NCBI GenBank assembly: GCA_022819505.1
Contig: JAJEHD010000018.1
Location: 248,001-312,000 of the forward strand
Length of the DNA: 64,000 nt
DNA from: Acidimicrobiia bacterium
GTDB lineage: Bacteria > Actinomycetota > Acidimicrobiia > Acidimicrobiales > Aldehydirespiratoraceae
Reading direction: 5' to 3'
Shown here: positions 52,637 through 62,403 of the stretch, in pieces
Numbering within the stretch: the first letter of the stretch is position 1
Layout: the number at the start of each line of letters is the position of its first letter
Notes under the pieces: model-generated
What the model saw: the letters and a program-made list of their open reading frames with translations, nothing else
Database searches by the model: none
What the model was told of the DNA's origin: nothing
Position numbers and translations under genes: made by a program

Positions 52637-53028
52637 TCGTTACCGATGCCAGTGTGGTGGTATTGGCCCTGGGCCAGGACGGACCAGCGGGCGACACGGC
52701 CCGGGAGCGTCTTGCCGGAGAACGCCTCGTAGCGCCCGAACTGCTCGATGTGGAGGTCGTGTCGGCGTGGCGTAGGCACGAGACCGCAGGTCGCCTCGAT
52801 CCGAAGCGAGCGGCACTAGCCCGGGCGGATCTTCGAGTTTTCTCTGCGAGGCGAGTCTCGCACCGCCTCCTGATGGAACGCTGCTGGGAGTTGCGAGCCA
52901 ACGTGACTATGTACGACGCCGTCTACGTGGCTCTGGCCGAACTTCTCGATGCACCGCTGGTCACCGCAGACAGGAAGCTCGCCAACGCCCCCGGCATCCG
53001 CTGCCGAGTAGAGGTCCTGTCGGCCTGA
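52633..53028 (+). CDS. vapC: VapC-type PIN-domain toxin
   Basis: A 131-residue PIN ribonuclease. The acidic active-site residues are in VTDASVVV (Asp5), LLDVEVVSAW (Glu), MYDAVYVALAE (Asp) and LVTADRKLAN (Asp). Such toxins cut tRNA or rRNA and are held inactive by the antitoxin. The start is TTG 52633, overlapping the antitoxin stop; this weak start may keep toxin output low. Confidence 0.88.
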   Translation: MIVTDASVVVLALGQDGPAGDTARERLAGERLVAPELLDVEVVSAWRRHETAGRLDPKRAALARADLRVFSARRVSHRLLMERCWELRANVTMYDAVYVALAELLDAPLVTADRKLANAPGIRCRVEVLSA

Positions 53029-53098
53029 CGCATTCGAGGGGAGGAGATTCCTGTCCCGATCCGCGGCGCAGAGCTGTGGGAACGAACCGTGCCAGTCG

Positions 53099-53124
53099 GA
53101 GCCGCGAGAGCCTTCCCGCGGCTC
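53099..53124 (+). terminator. Hairpin after the VapBC-type pair
   Basis: An 8-bp stem (GAGCCGCG / CGCGGCTC) with a ten-base loop lies about 70 bases after the toxin stop and before the DUF429 gene at 53162. There is no clear T-run. The rest of 53029-53161 shows no gene. Confidence 0.45.
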
Positions 53125-53161
53125 AGAACAGCGGGAACAGCAAGAAAGAAACGATGTAGCT

Positions 53162-53908
53162 ATGAAAAGTACAGTCCATTCGGCCCTTGGGATGAGGCGA
53201 GTAGCTGGCGTAGATGGCGTGACCGGAGGTTGGGTGATGGCGATCACCGGCGCGGGACGCGGCGCGCCAATCGACTTCACTGTGTCGCATTCCTTTGGGA
53301 ACCTGTGGTCAGAGGCTCGGAATCGGAGACTGGCGGTCGTCGGAGTCGACATCCCGATCGGCCTGGTCGGAGTCGGACGGCGCTTGGCGGACTGCGAGGC
53401 CAAGAAGCGTTTGGGGCGGCAGCGCAAGAAGTCCGTGTTCCATGCGCCTGCACATTGCACGTTGGAAGCTCGCGACGACAAGGAGGCCTACGACGGCAAC
53501 CGGCGGTCTGGGCACAAGCTCTCACCTCTTGCGCTCCGTCTGTTGCCAAAGATCCGTGAAGTACGAAACGCAAGCAGGGCTGACGAGTACCTCGCCGACG
53601 CTCAGACACGGCTGGCCGAGGTCCACCCGGAGGTCAGCTTCTCGGAACTGGCGGGAGAACCGATGACCTTCGGCAAGAAGACTCCAGCCGGTGAGGCTGA
53701 ACGCCTAGCGGCCTTGGAGGCGGTTTTCTCCAACGTTCGCGACGCTGTCGAAGCGCCCATGCAGGGCCCGCCCCGTCCGAGCCTTGACGATCTGCTCGAT
53801 GCTGCGGCTGCCGCTTGGACCGCTCGGCGCATTGTGTCGGGCGAAGCGATCTGCCTGGGTGAGGGTGAGGTCGACGAGACCGGCTACCCGATGCACATCT
53901 GGATCTAG
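53162..53908 (+). CDS. DUF429 protein (predicted RNase H-like nuclease)
   Basis: A 248-residue protein. VAGVDGVTGGWVMAITG is the first beta-hairpin with the Asp of an RNase H-like core. VVGVDIPIGL carries a second conserved Asp. EVHPEVSFSEL supplies Glu residues, and LDDLLDAAAAAWTARRI the final Asp. DUF429 proteins are predicted nucleases without an established role. Some sit near defence or mobile loci, and here the neighbour is a toxin-antitoxin pair. Confidence 0.82.
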   Translation: MKSTVHSALGMRRVAGVDGVTGGWVMAITGAGRGAPIDFTVSHSFGNLWSEARNRRLAVVGVDIPIGLVGVGRRLADCEAKKRLGRQRKKSVFHAPAHCTLEARDDKEAYDGNRRSGHKLSPLALRLLPKIREVRNASRADEYLADAQTRLAEVHPEVSFSELAGEPMTFGKKTPAGEAERLAALEAVFSNVRDAVEAPMQGPPRPSLDDLLDAAAAAWTARRIVSGEAICLGEGEVDETGYPMHIWI

Positions 53909-53984
53909 CTGCCCCTCCCCGGACGGTCACTCGCTGGGTTACCCTCGTTGGCGACAGGACGTGACAAGGCGGGAGGTGTGAGCG

Positions 53985-54863
53985 GTGTTCGAGCGGTTCA
54001 CCGACAGGGCCCGTCGAGTGGTGGTGCTGTCTCAAGAGGAGGCTCGCCTTCTCAACCACAATTACATCGGCACCGAGCACATCCTGCTGGGCCTGATCCG
54101 AGAGGGCGAAGGGGTGGCGGCCCGGGCGCTGGAGTCGCTGAAGATCAGTGTCGCGTCGGTTCGGGGCCAGGTGGAGGAGATCATCGGTCCGGGCGGCAGC
54201 CAGCCCGGCGGCCATATCCCGTTCACGCCCAGGGCCAAGAAGGTGCTGGAGCTGAGCCTGCGCGAGGCGCTGAAGCTCAAGCACGACTACATCGGCACCG
54301 AGCACATCCTGCTGGGCCTGTTGCGCGAGGGCGAGGGGGTGGCCGCCCAAGTGCTCGTCAAGCTGGGAGCAAGCCTGCCCCGGGCACGGGAGCAGGTCAT
54401 CCAGCTGCTGGAGGACTCCGGCTCGGCGACATCGACGGCATGGGAGCCGAAGGGGACCGTTGTCGTGTCGGACCGGGTCAACGTTTCCAGTCGTGGGCCT
54501 CTGGAGGCGACGGTGGGCTACTCCCGGGCGGTTCGCGTCGGTGCGCACGTGGTCGTAGCTGGTACGACCACGCTCGGACCGGACGGGGTCGAGCATCCTG
54601 GCGACTGCTACGCACAGGCGAAGGTCGTGCTGCAGTACATCGAGGATGCCCTGCACCGAGCGGGGGCGTCCCTCAACGATGTGGTGCGGACGCGGGCCTT
54701 CCTCACCGACATCTCGAAGGCCGGGGACTACGGACGGGCCCACGGCGAGGTGTTCGGCGACATCCGTCCCGCGGCCACCCTGGTGGAGGTCTCGGCACTG
54801 GTGCATCCCGACCTCGTGGTCGAGATCGAGGCCGACGCCATCATCTCGTCGGACCGGGCCTGA
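53985..54863 (+). CDS. Fusion: double ClpC N-terminal domain + RidA-like domain
   Basis: A 292-residue protein. Residues 1-145 hold two Clp-N repeats (MFERFTDRARRVVVLSQEEA, YIGTEHILLGLIREGEGVAA, YIGTEHILLGLLREGEGVAA) as in ClpC, but no AAA+ module follows. After a short linker (about 146-165) a complete RidA/YjgF domain follows: VRVGAHVVVAGTTTLG, VLQYIEDALHRAGASLNDVV and LVEVSALVHPDLVVEIEA. The Arg that makes canonical RidA an imine deaminase (PARSxVEV in E. coli) is Ala here (PAATLVEV). GGGAGG lies eight bases before GTG 53985. Function unknown; possibly a ClpC adaptor or decoy, or a metabolite sensor. Confidence 0.83.
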   Translation: MFERFTDRARRVVVLSQEEARLLNHNYIGTEHILLGLIREGEGVAARALESLKISVASVRGQVEEIIGPGGSQPGGHIPFTPRAKKVLELSLREALKLKHDYIGTEHILLGLLREGEGVAAQVLVKLGASLPRAREQVIQLLEDSGSATSTAWEPKGTVVVSDRVNVSSRGPLEATVGYSRAVRVGAHVVVAGTTTLGPDGVEHPGDCYAQAKVVLQYIEDALHRAGASLNDVVRTRAFLTDISKAGDYGRAHGEVFGDIRPAATLVEVSALVHPDLVVEIEADAIISSDRA

Positions 54864-54915
54864 CCCGCCGGCTCGGGGAGTGCAGGACCGGGCCTGACCG
54901 CCCGTTCAGGGAGTG
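54849..54915. repeat. Imperfect tandem duplication over the stop codon of the Clp-N/RidA gene
   Basis: Two copies of about 33 bases (54849-54882 and 54883-54915) share GGACCGGGCCTGACC at the start and GGGAGTGC near the end. The first copy includes the TGA stop; the second is non-coding. It looks like a recent slippage duplication. Confidence 0.7.
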
Positions 54916-54944
54916 CCGGCCCGGGCGCCGGTAGGGTTTCGGCG

Positions 54945-56372
54945 ATGCGCGGCGTGATCTCGGCAGCGGGTTACGTGCCGTACCGGAGGCTCGACCGGTC
55001 CGAGATCGCCGCATTCTTCGGCTCGGGGGGCGGCACGGGCACCCGGGCAGTGGCGTCCTACGACGAGGACACCACCACCATGGGCCAGACCGCCGCTGAT
55101 GCGGCCCTGCGAACCACTCCTGTGGAGCCCGAGGCGCTCTGGTTCGCGACTTCAGCGCCCGCCTACCTCGAGAAGACCAACGCGGCGGCCATCCATGCCG
55201 CCTTGCGGCTCGATCCCGCCGTGAACGCGCTCGACTTCGGTGGCGCGATCCGCTCCGGCATCGGAGCGCTGGGTGCCGCGCTCGCCGGGAGCGGCCCGAT
55301 CTTGACAGTTGCGGCGGACAGCCGCGACGGGCTGCCCACCGGTGCCGACGAGGCATCCGCGGGCGACGGCGCGGCCGCGGTGCTGGTGGGCGACGACTCC
55401 GACGGGCCGGTGCTGGCCGAGCACCTCGGCGGCGCGTCCCGCACGCTGGAGATCACCGAGCGCTGGCGAACGCCGGGCGGATCCCGTTCACGCACTTGGG
55501 AGGATCGCCTCGGGGCCAATGTCCTCGGCCCGGCTGCGGAGGACGCGTGGCGGTCCGCGCTGGCGAACAGTGGTCTCGACGGGACCGGTGTCGACCACCT
55601 GGCGGTGACGGGTCTCAACAGCCGGGCCGTCGCCTCGGCCCTCAAGGTCATCGGCGCCGAAGCCGGCAGCCTGGTGGAGTCCCTGACCGATTCGGTCGGC
55701 AACACGGCCACAGCCCACCCGCTGCTGCTGCTGTGTGCGGCCTTGGAGCAGGCCAACCCGGGCGAGACCATCGCAGTGGTGGTGCTGGCCGACGGCGTCG
55801 AGGTGTTGGCCCTCCAAGCCACCGAGGCGCTGGCCGATCACCGCCCCGCGGCGCCGTTGGCAGCCCAGATCGCTGCGGGCGGGCCGGTGAGCTACGGCCG
55901 TTTCCTGGCCTGGCGCCGGATGGTCGACGTCGAGCCGCCCAACCGGCCGTCGCCCAACCGGCCGTCGTCCTCCGCGGCGCAGCGTCGGACCGACTGGAAG
56001 TACGGGTTCGCGGGCTCCCGGGACCGCTCCAGCGGGATGGTTCACCTGCCTCCGGCCCGGGTATCGGAGAGGGGCGGCGCGGTCGATGACACCGATCCGG
56101 CTCCCATGGCCCACGTCACCGGCACCGTCGCCAGCTTCACGGTGGACCGGCTGGCCTACTCGCCCAGCCCGCCCACGGTGTTCGCGATCGTCGACTTCGA
56201 CGGCGGGGGCCGGGCACCCCTGGAGCTCACCGATGTCGAAGCCGACGAAGTGCATGCCGGGATGCGGGTCGTCCCCACGTTCAGACGCCTCTACACCGCC
56301 GACGAGATCCACAACTACTTCTGGAAGGCCCGTCCAGTGCGGACCGAGCCGGTGGCGCCGGCGGCGCCATGA
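54945..56372 (+). CDS. HMG-CoA-synthase-like protein with C-terminal DUF35 OB-fold
   Basis: A 475-residue protein. Residues about 1-320 have the thiolase-superfamily fold of HMG-CoA-synthase-like proteins (MRGVISAAGYVPYRRLDRSE, SAGDGAAAVLVGDD, SVGNTATAHPLLLL). The nucleophile position reads DFGGAIRSGIGAL without a Cys. Residues about 365-475 are a DUF35-like OB domain (VHLPPARV, GTVASFTVDRLAYSPSPPTV). The four zinc-ribbon Cys normal in DUF35 are missing. A short NRPSPNRPS duplication forms the linker. It overlaps the thiolase start by four bases, so the two probably act as a complex. Confidence 0.75.
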   Translation: MRGVISAAGYVPYRRLDRSEIAAFFGSGGGTGTRAVASYDEDTTTMGQTAADAALRTTPVEPEALWFATSAPAYLEKTNAAAIHAALRLDPAVNALDFGGAIRSGIGALGAALAGSGPILTVAADSRDGLPTGADEASAGDGAAAVLVGDDSDGPVLAEHLGGASRTLEITERWRTPGGSRSRTWEDRLGANVLGPAAEDAWRSALANSGLDGTGVDHLAVTGLNSRAVASALKVIGAEAGSLVESLTDSVGNTATAHPLLLLCAALEQANPGETIAVVVLADGVEVLALQATEALADHRPAAPLAAQIAAGGPVSYGRFLAWRRMVDVEPPNRPSPNRPSSSAAQRRTDWKYGFAGSRDRSSGMVHLPPARVSERGGAVDDTDPAPMAHVTGTVASFTVDRLAYSPSPPTVFAIVDFDGGGRAPLELTDVEADEVHAGMRVVPTFRRLYTADEIHNYFWKARPVRTEPVAPAAP

Positions 56373-57568
56373 GCTCCCGGGGGATCTGTGACCAGGTGGC
56401 CATAATCGGCATGGGCTGCACACCCTTCGCCGAGCACTGGGACCTCTCGCTCGATGATCTGATCATCGACGCAGCCCGTGCCGCCTACCGCTCGGCCGGG
56501 ATCGCCCAGGACGACATCGACGCCTTCTGGTTCGGCACCTCGCAGTCGGCTGCCTCCGGTCTGGCTCTCGCCGGACCGCTCAAGATCCACGGCAGACCGG
56601 TGACCCGGGTCGAGAACTACTGCGCAACGGGATCGGAGGCGCTGCGCCAGGCCTGCTACGCGGTGGCTTCCGGGGCCTACGACACCGCCATGGCCCTTGG
56701 CGCCGAGAAGGTCAAGGACGGCGGCTACCAGGGCCTCAACGCCTTCCCCATCCCCACCGACGGCACCCAGCGCACGCTCACTGCGGCGGCCATGTTCAGC
56801 CTCATGCTGCCGGCTTACGCCGACCGCTACGGCGTGGATCCCGGCGAGCTGCGCTACGCCGCGGCCCGCATCGCCTCCAAGAACCACCACAACGGCGCCC
56901 GCAACCCCCGGGCCCAGTTCCGCCGGGAGATGACGGCCGAGCGGATCTGCGAGATGCCGGCGGTGGCCGGTCAACTCTCGGTGTTCGACTGCGCGGGCGT
57001 GGCCGACGGCGCCGCGGCCGCCATCGTCTGCCGGGCCGAGGACGCTCATCGCTGGTGCCCGAACCCGCTGTACGTCAAGGGATTGTCTGTGGTGACCGGT
57101 ACCGGTGCCGGCTCCCTCGACCCCGGCTACGACTACACCACCATGCCGGAGTGCGCCCAGGCTGCGGCTGAGGCCTACGCCCAGGCCGGCGTCACCGAGC
57201 CGCGCTCGCAGCTGGCGCTGGCCGAGGTCCACGACTGCTTCACCCCCACCGAGCTGGTGCTGATGGAGGATCTGGGACTCTCGCCGCGGGGCACGGCATG
57301 GCGCGACGTGCTCGGCGGTGTGTTCGACCTCGACGGCGAGCTGCCCGTCAACACCGACGGCGGGCTCAAGTCCTTCGGGCATCCGGTGGGGGCCAGCGGG
57401 CTGCGAATGCTCTACGAGGTGTGGCTGCAGCTGCGGGGGGACGCGCCGGCCGAGCGCCGCATCCCCGAGACGGGCCGCACTCTCGGCCTCACCCACAACC
57501 TGGGCGGCTATCCCGGCGAGATCGTGAGCTTCGTCGGCGTATTCGGCACCGAGCCCACAAGGAGCTGA
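56369..57568 (+). CDS. Thiolase (acetyl-CoA acetyltransferase / SCP-x type)
   Basis: A 399-residue thiolase. The nucleophile is Cys85 in ENYCATGSEAL. The second catalytic residues are in EVHDCFTPTEL and in FGHPVGASG. The sequence resembles the SCP-x/SCP2-thiolase group that pairs with DUF35-type OB proteins and acts on branched or sterol side-chain acyl-CoAs. ATG 56369 overlaps the upstream stop, and the CoA-transferase begins one base after its end region (57570). Confidence 0.88.
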   Translation: MSSRGICDQVAIIGMGCTPFAEHWDLSLDDLIIDAARAAYRSAGIAQDDIDAFWFGTSQSAASGLALAGPLKIHGRPVTRVENYCATGSEALRQACYAVASGAYDTAMALGAEKVKDGGYQGLNAFPIPTDGTQRTLTAAAMFSLMLPAYADRYGVDPGELRYAAARIASKNHHNGARNPRAQFRREMTAERICEMPAVAGQLSVFDCAGVADGAAAAIVCRAEDAHRWCPNPLYVKGLSVVTGTGAGSLDPGYDYTTMPECAQAAAEAYAQAGVTEPRSQLALAEVHDCFTPTELVLMEDLGLSPRGTAWRDVLGGVFDLDGELPVNTDGGLKSFGHPVGASGLRMLYEVWLQLRGDAPAERRIPETGRTLGLTHNLGGYPGEIVSFVGVFGTEPTRS

Positions 57569-57569
57569 C

Positions 57570-60002
57570 ATGCCCGTTAGGCCACTTACCGGAATCCGGG
57601 TCATCGACCTCGCCGTCGACAGGGGCGAGCTCTGCGGCCGGCTTCTCAGCGACCTCGGCGCCGACGTCATCAAGGTGGAGCCGCCAGAGGGGTCGCCCAG
57701 CCGCAGCCTCCCGCCCCTCGACCCGCTCACCCCCGAGCACTCGCTGTTCTTCACCATGCGCAACTGCGGCAAGCGCAGCGTCGTGGTCGACCCCGCCGAC
57801 GCGGCCAGCATGGCGAACTTCGAAGCCTTGCTCGCCTCCGCCGATGTGCTCGTCGGCTCGGCCGAGTCCGGCGCAGCCGCAGCCGTGGGCGCCCCCGAGT
57901 TGGAGGCCGATGCTATCGCGGCCCGTCACCCGCACCTGGTGGTGACATCCATCACCGCGTACGGACGCACCGGTCCGTACGCGGGCCGCGATGTCCCCGG
58001 ATCGGTGGTCGACGCCACCTCGGGCATGTGCTGGAAGGCGGGCCTGCCCGAACGCGAGCCGCTCATGCCGCCGGGCAACATCTCCGGCGACGTGGCCGGG
58101 CTGACGGCCGCCTTCGCGATCGTCTGCGCGCTGATCCAGCGCTGCAGCCACGGCGCAGGCCAGCTCATCGACCTGTCCGCCAACGAGGCCGCCGCCCAGA
58201 TCACCGACTGGTCGATGTCCAACTCGTCCAAGGCGATGGTCGAGGGGGTCGAGCCGATGGAGATCAGGGCCGGACCCGGTCCGGTGTACACGATCCTGGC
58301 CGCGGCCGACGGCTTCGTTCGCCTGGTAGTGCTCAGCCCCCGCCAGTGGCACGCCATCAGAGCCTGGCTGGGCGAGCCCGACTACCTGCAGGACCCAGAG
58401 TACGACGGGTTCATCAGCCGGTTCATGATCGCCGACGCGGTGCTCAACCCGCTCTACGAGGAGCTGTTCTCCACCATGACCATGCAGGAGGTTGCCGAGG
58501 AGGCCCAACGCCGCGGCATCGTGGCCACACCCATCCTCAAGCCCGGCGATGTCATCACCAACGAGCACTTCGAGGCCCGCAAGACCTTCGACAGGGTGCC
58601 GCTGTCGACGCGGGGAACCATGAGCCTGCCGTCGGGGTGGATGGAGATCGACGGCGAGAGGGTCGGTCCCACCGGGCGCCCGCCCCACCTCGGCGAGCAC
58701 ACCGACGAGGTGCTGGCCTCGCTAGAGGACGGGCCTCGGCCGGACTGGCCCGAAGTCCCGGCGTCCGCCCCCGAGCCGACGCTGCCGCTGGCCGGGATCC
58801 GGGTCGCCGACTTCGGCCATGGCGGGGTGGGCGTGGAGATCAGCCGGATGCTGGCCGAGTACGGCGCCGACATCATCAAGATAGAGAGCCGCACCTACCC
58901 GGACTTCATCCGGGTCGTGCTGGGCGGGGAGATGTCGCCCTCGTTCGCGTCGTCGTCGCGGTCCAAGCGGGGCCTCGGCATCAACGCCAAGACCGACGAG
59001 GGCCGCCGGCTGCTGCTTGAGATCGCGGCCGGCGCCGGGGACTCGGCCCGCTTCGATGTGGTCGTCGAGAACGGCTCGACCGGTGTCATGGACGACCTTG
59101 GGCTGGGTTACCGGGACTTCTCAGCGGCCAATCCCGATGTTGTGATGGTCTCCAGCCAGCTCATGGGCTCGTCCGGGCCGTGGTCGGCGTGGCGCGGCTA
59201 CGGCCCCAACACCCAGGTGACCGGGGGCATGACCCACCTGTGGGATTACCCCGACGTCGACCGCCCCTCCGGCTCGCAGTCGATCTTCCCCGACCACTGG
59301 GCTGGCCGGATGGGCGCGCTGGCCGCGGTCGCCGCGGTGCTGGGCCGGCGACGGGGCGTGATGGAGGCGGGATGTCATGCCGAGGTTTGCCAGGTAGAGC
59401 AGGTCGTGGGGGTCATGGGCGACCTGCTGGCCCGCGAGTCGCTGAAGCCGGGCTCCGTGAGACCACAGGGCAACCGCCGCGACCAGGGAGCACCCTGGGG
59501 TCTCTTCAGGTGCGAGGGGGAGGACCAGTGGGTGGCGATCTGCTGCCGCAGCGACGCCGAATGGGCCGCACTGGCCGGGCTCATCGGGGCCGACGACCCG
59601 GTGCTGGCCACGCTCGACGCGCGCCGCGAGCGCGAGGACGAGGTGGAGGAGGCCGTGTCGGCGTGGGCCGGGACGATGTCCAAGCAGGCTGTCACCGAGG
59701 CCTGCCTGGCCGCGGGCGTGCCCGCCGGCCCCATGCTCACCTCCTCACAGCAGCTCCGGGACCCGCACCTGGCCGCCCGGGGCTACCTGGTGGAGCTGGA
59801 CCAGCCCCCCATCGGGGTGATGACGTTCGAGGGCCCGGCCTTCACCGCCACCGGCATGGCCGGCGCCGACATCCGGCCCGCTCCCGGCCTCGGCGAGCAC
59901 ACCCGGGAGATCATCGCCGAGCTCGGCCTCGCCCCCGCCGCCATCGACGACCTGATCGCCCGCGGCATCCTGGAGACCGCCGCTCCTGCCACTGAGACCT
60001 GA
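57570..60002 (+). CDS. Double class III CoA-transferase (CaiB/BaiF family)
   Basis: An 810-residue protein built from two CaiB/BaiF modules in tandem. Module 1 (about 1-390) starts with LTGIRVIDLAVDRGELCGRL and contains LGADVIKVEPPEGSP. Module 2 (about 405-810) starts with LAGIRVADFGHGGVGVEISR and contains YGADIIKIESRTYPD. The catalytic Asp that normally follows the first long helix is seen as VVDATSGM in module 1, but the matching region of module 2 reads DYPDVDRPSGSQS and is less certain. Single-module enzymes form intertwined dimers; the fusion would make this covalent. It probably transfers CoA to an acid feeding the thiolase. Confidence 0.87.
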   Translation: MPVRPLTGIRVIDLAVDRGELCGRLLSDLGADVIKVEPPEGSPSRSLPPLDPLTPEHSLFFTMRNCGKRSVVVDPADAASMANFEALLASADVLVGSAESGAAAAVGAPELEADAIAARHPHLVVTSITAYGRTGPYAGRDVPGSVVDATSGMCWKAGLPEREPLMPPGNISGDVAGLTAAFAIVCALIQRCSHGAGQLIDLSANEAAAQITDWSMSNSSKAMVEGVEPMEIRAGPGPVYTILAAADGFVRLVVLSPRQWHAIRAWLGEPDYLQDPEYDGFISRFMIADAVLNPLYEELFSTMTMQEVAEEAQRRGIVATPILKPGDVITNEHFEARKTFDRVPLSTRGTMSLPSGWMEIDGERVGPTGRPPHLGEHTDEVLASLEDGPRPDWPEVPASAPEPTLPLAGIRVADFGHGGVGVEISRMLAEYGADIIKIESRTYPDFIRVVLGGEMSPSFASSSRSKRGLGINAKTDEGRRLLLEIAAGAGDSARFDVVVENGSTGVMDDLGLGYRDFSAANPDVVMVSSQLMGSSGPWSAWRGYGPNTQVTGGMTHLWDYPDVDRPSGSQSIFPDHWAGRMGALAAVAAVLGRRRGVMEAGCHAEVCQVEQVVGVMGDLLARESLKPGSVRPQGNRRDQGAPWGLFRCEGEDQWVAICCRSDAEWAALAGLIGADDPVLATLDARREREDEVEEAVSAWAGTMSKQAVTEACLAAGVPAGPMLTSSQQLRDPHLAARGYLVELDQPPIGVMTFEGPAFTATGMAGADIRPAPGLGEHTREIIAELGLAPAAIDDLIARGILETAAPATET

Positions 60003-60006
60003 TCGG

Positions 60007-61362
<1,356 letters not shown>

Positions 61363-61425
61363 GGTCCATAGATTAACTAGTGCTGAGCAATTTGTACTTA
61401 TAATGAAGCAACACTTAAGTATTAT
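61363..61425. promoter_or_regulatory. AT-rich divergent control region between ino1 and the LysR gene
   Basis: This 63-base stretch is strikingly AT-rich. It contains TATAAT at 61399-61404 on the plus strand, 22 bases before GTG 61426, and the dyad ACTTAAGT at 61412-61419. Similar ACTTA-TAATG and ACTTAAGTATTATG blocks repeat. LysR regulators commonly bind such divergent gaps. Confidence 0.5.
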
Positions 61426-62328
61426 GTGGATGTGATCGCTTCGCTGCCTGATCTGTCGATCAGACAACTCGAATACCTGGTGGCTGTGGCCGATTCGGAC
61501 ACGTTCGCATTGGCCGCCGAGCATGTGGGCGTGAGCCCGTCGGCGCTGTCGCAGGGGCTGGCCGAGCTCGAGCGCCGTGTCGGTGTTCCCCTGTTCGACC
61601 GGGAGGGTCGGCGGCGGGTGCTGCGGCCGGACACCAGGCCGGTGCTGGAGCACGCCCGCCAGGTGGTGGCCCTCACCGCCGACCTCACCGACTGGGCGCA
61701 GCGGATCCGCTCCGGCGACCACGGCCAGCTGCGGCTGGGCATGATCGACGCCTGCGCGGTGCAGCATCACGGCGAGGCGCTGCGCCGCTTCCGGGACGAG
61801 CATCCGGACCTGCGCATCCATCTGCGGGTCGGGCCCTCCGGCGGGCTGCTGCGCGAGCTCGTGGACGGGTCTCTGGACCTGGCGGTGTGCGTCGAGCCCC
61901 CCGAGCCCGTCAGGGGCGTGCAAACCGAGCCGCTGCTCAGCGAGGACCTTGCCGTTTATGCGCCCGACGGGCGCAGGCAGCCGGGCCCCAGCGCCGGTTG
62001 GGGACCGTGGGTGCTGTTCCCCCGGGACGCCCACACCCGTGCCATGACCGAGGCGGCCCTGCGCCGGCGGGGGGCGCCGCTTGAGGTGGTGGCCGAGTCT
62101 CACCAGCCCGAGGTGCTGTGTGAGATGGTGAGGCTGGGCCTGGGGTGGTCGGTGCTTCCCGTGGCCCAGGCCGAGTGGGGGGACAATCCGCTCACCGGCT
62201 GCGAGGTCCTGGCCCGCCGCCGCCTTGTGGCCGCCCGTCGCCGCGGCGCGGCCCCCAATCCCGCCGGCCTGCTGCTCGAGCAGGCGCTGCGCTCGCCGCA
62301 GGCCGCCGCTTCGAGTTCGCCGCGCTGA
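61426..62328 (+). CDS. LysR family transcriptional regulator
   Basis: A 300-residue LTTR. The HTH reads LSIRQLEYLVAVADSDTFAL followed by AAEHVGVSPSALSQGLAELE with RRVGVPLFDREGRR. The effector domain starts near residue 95 (GQLRLGMIDACAVQ). The start is GTG 61426 (GTG 61432 is possible). It may regulate ino1 and/or the MaoC gene downstream. Confidence 0.9.
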   Translation: MDVIASLPDLSIRQLEYLVAVADSDTFALAAEHVGVSPSALSQGLAELERRVGVPLFDREGRRRVLRPDTRPVLEHARQVVALTADLTDWAQRIRSGDHGQLRLGMIDACAVQHHGEALRRFRDEHPDLRIHLRVGPSGGLLRELVDGSLDLAVCVEPPEPVRGVQTEPLLSEDLAVYAPDGRRQPGPSAGWGPWVLFPRDAHTRAMTEAALRRRGAPLEVVAESHQPEVLCEMVRLGLGWSVLPVAQAEWGDNPLTGCEVLARRRLVAARRRGAAPNPAGLLLEQALRSPQAAASSSPR

Positions 62329-62403
62329 GGCTGTCCGCGAACCCCGAGCCGGACGGGCCGGTAGGTTGGCGCCGTCGCAGCCCGGCCACGAGAGGGGAGC
62401 GCC

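Noticed and set aside
55938..55975. The NRPSPNRPS-coding duplication as a functional repeat
   Set aside because: Only two short copies in a disordered linker; likely simple slippage without further meaning.
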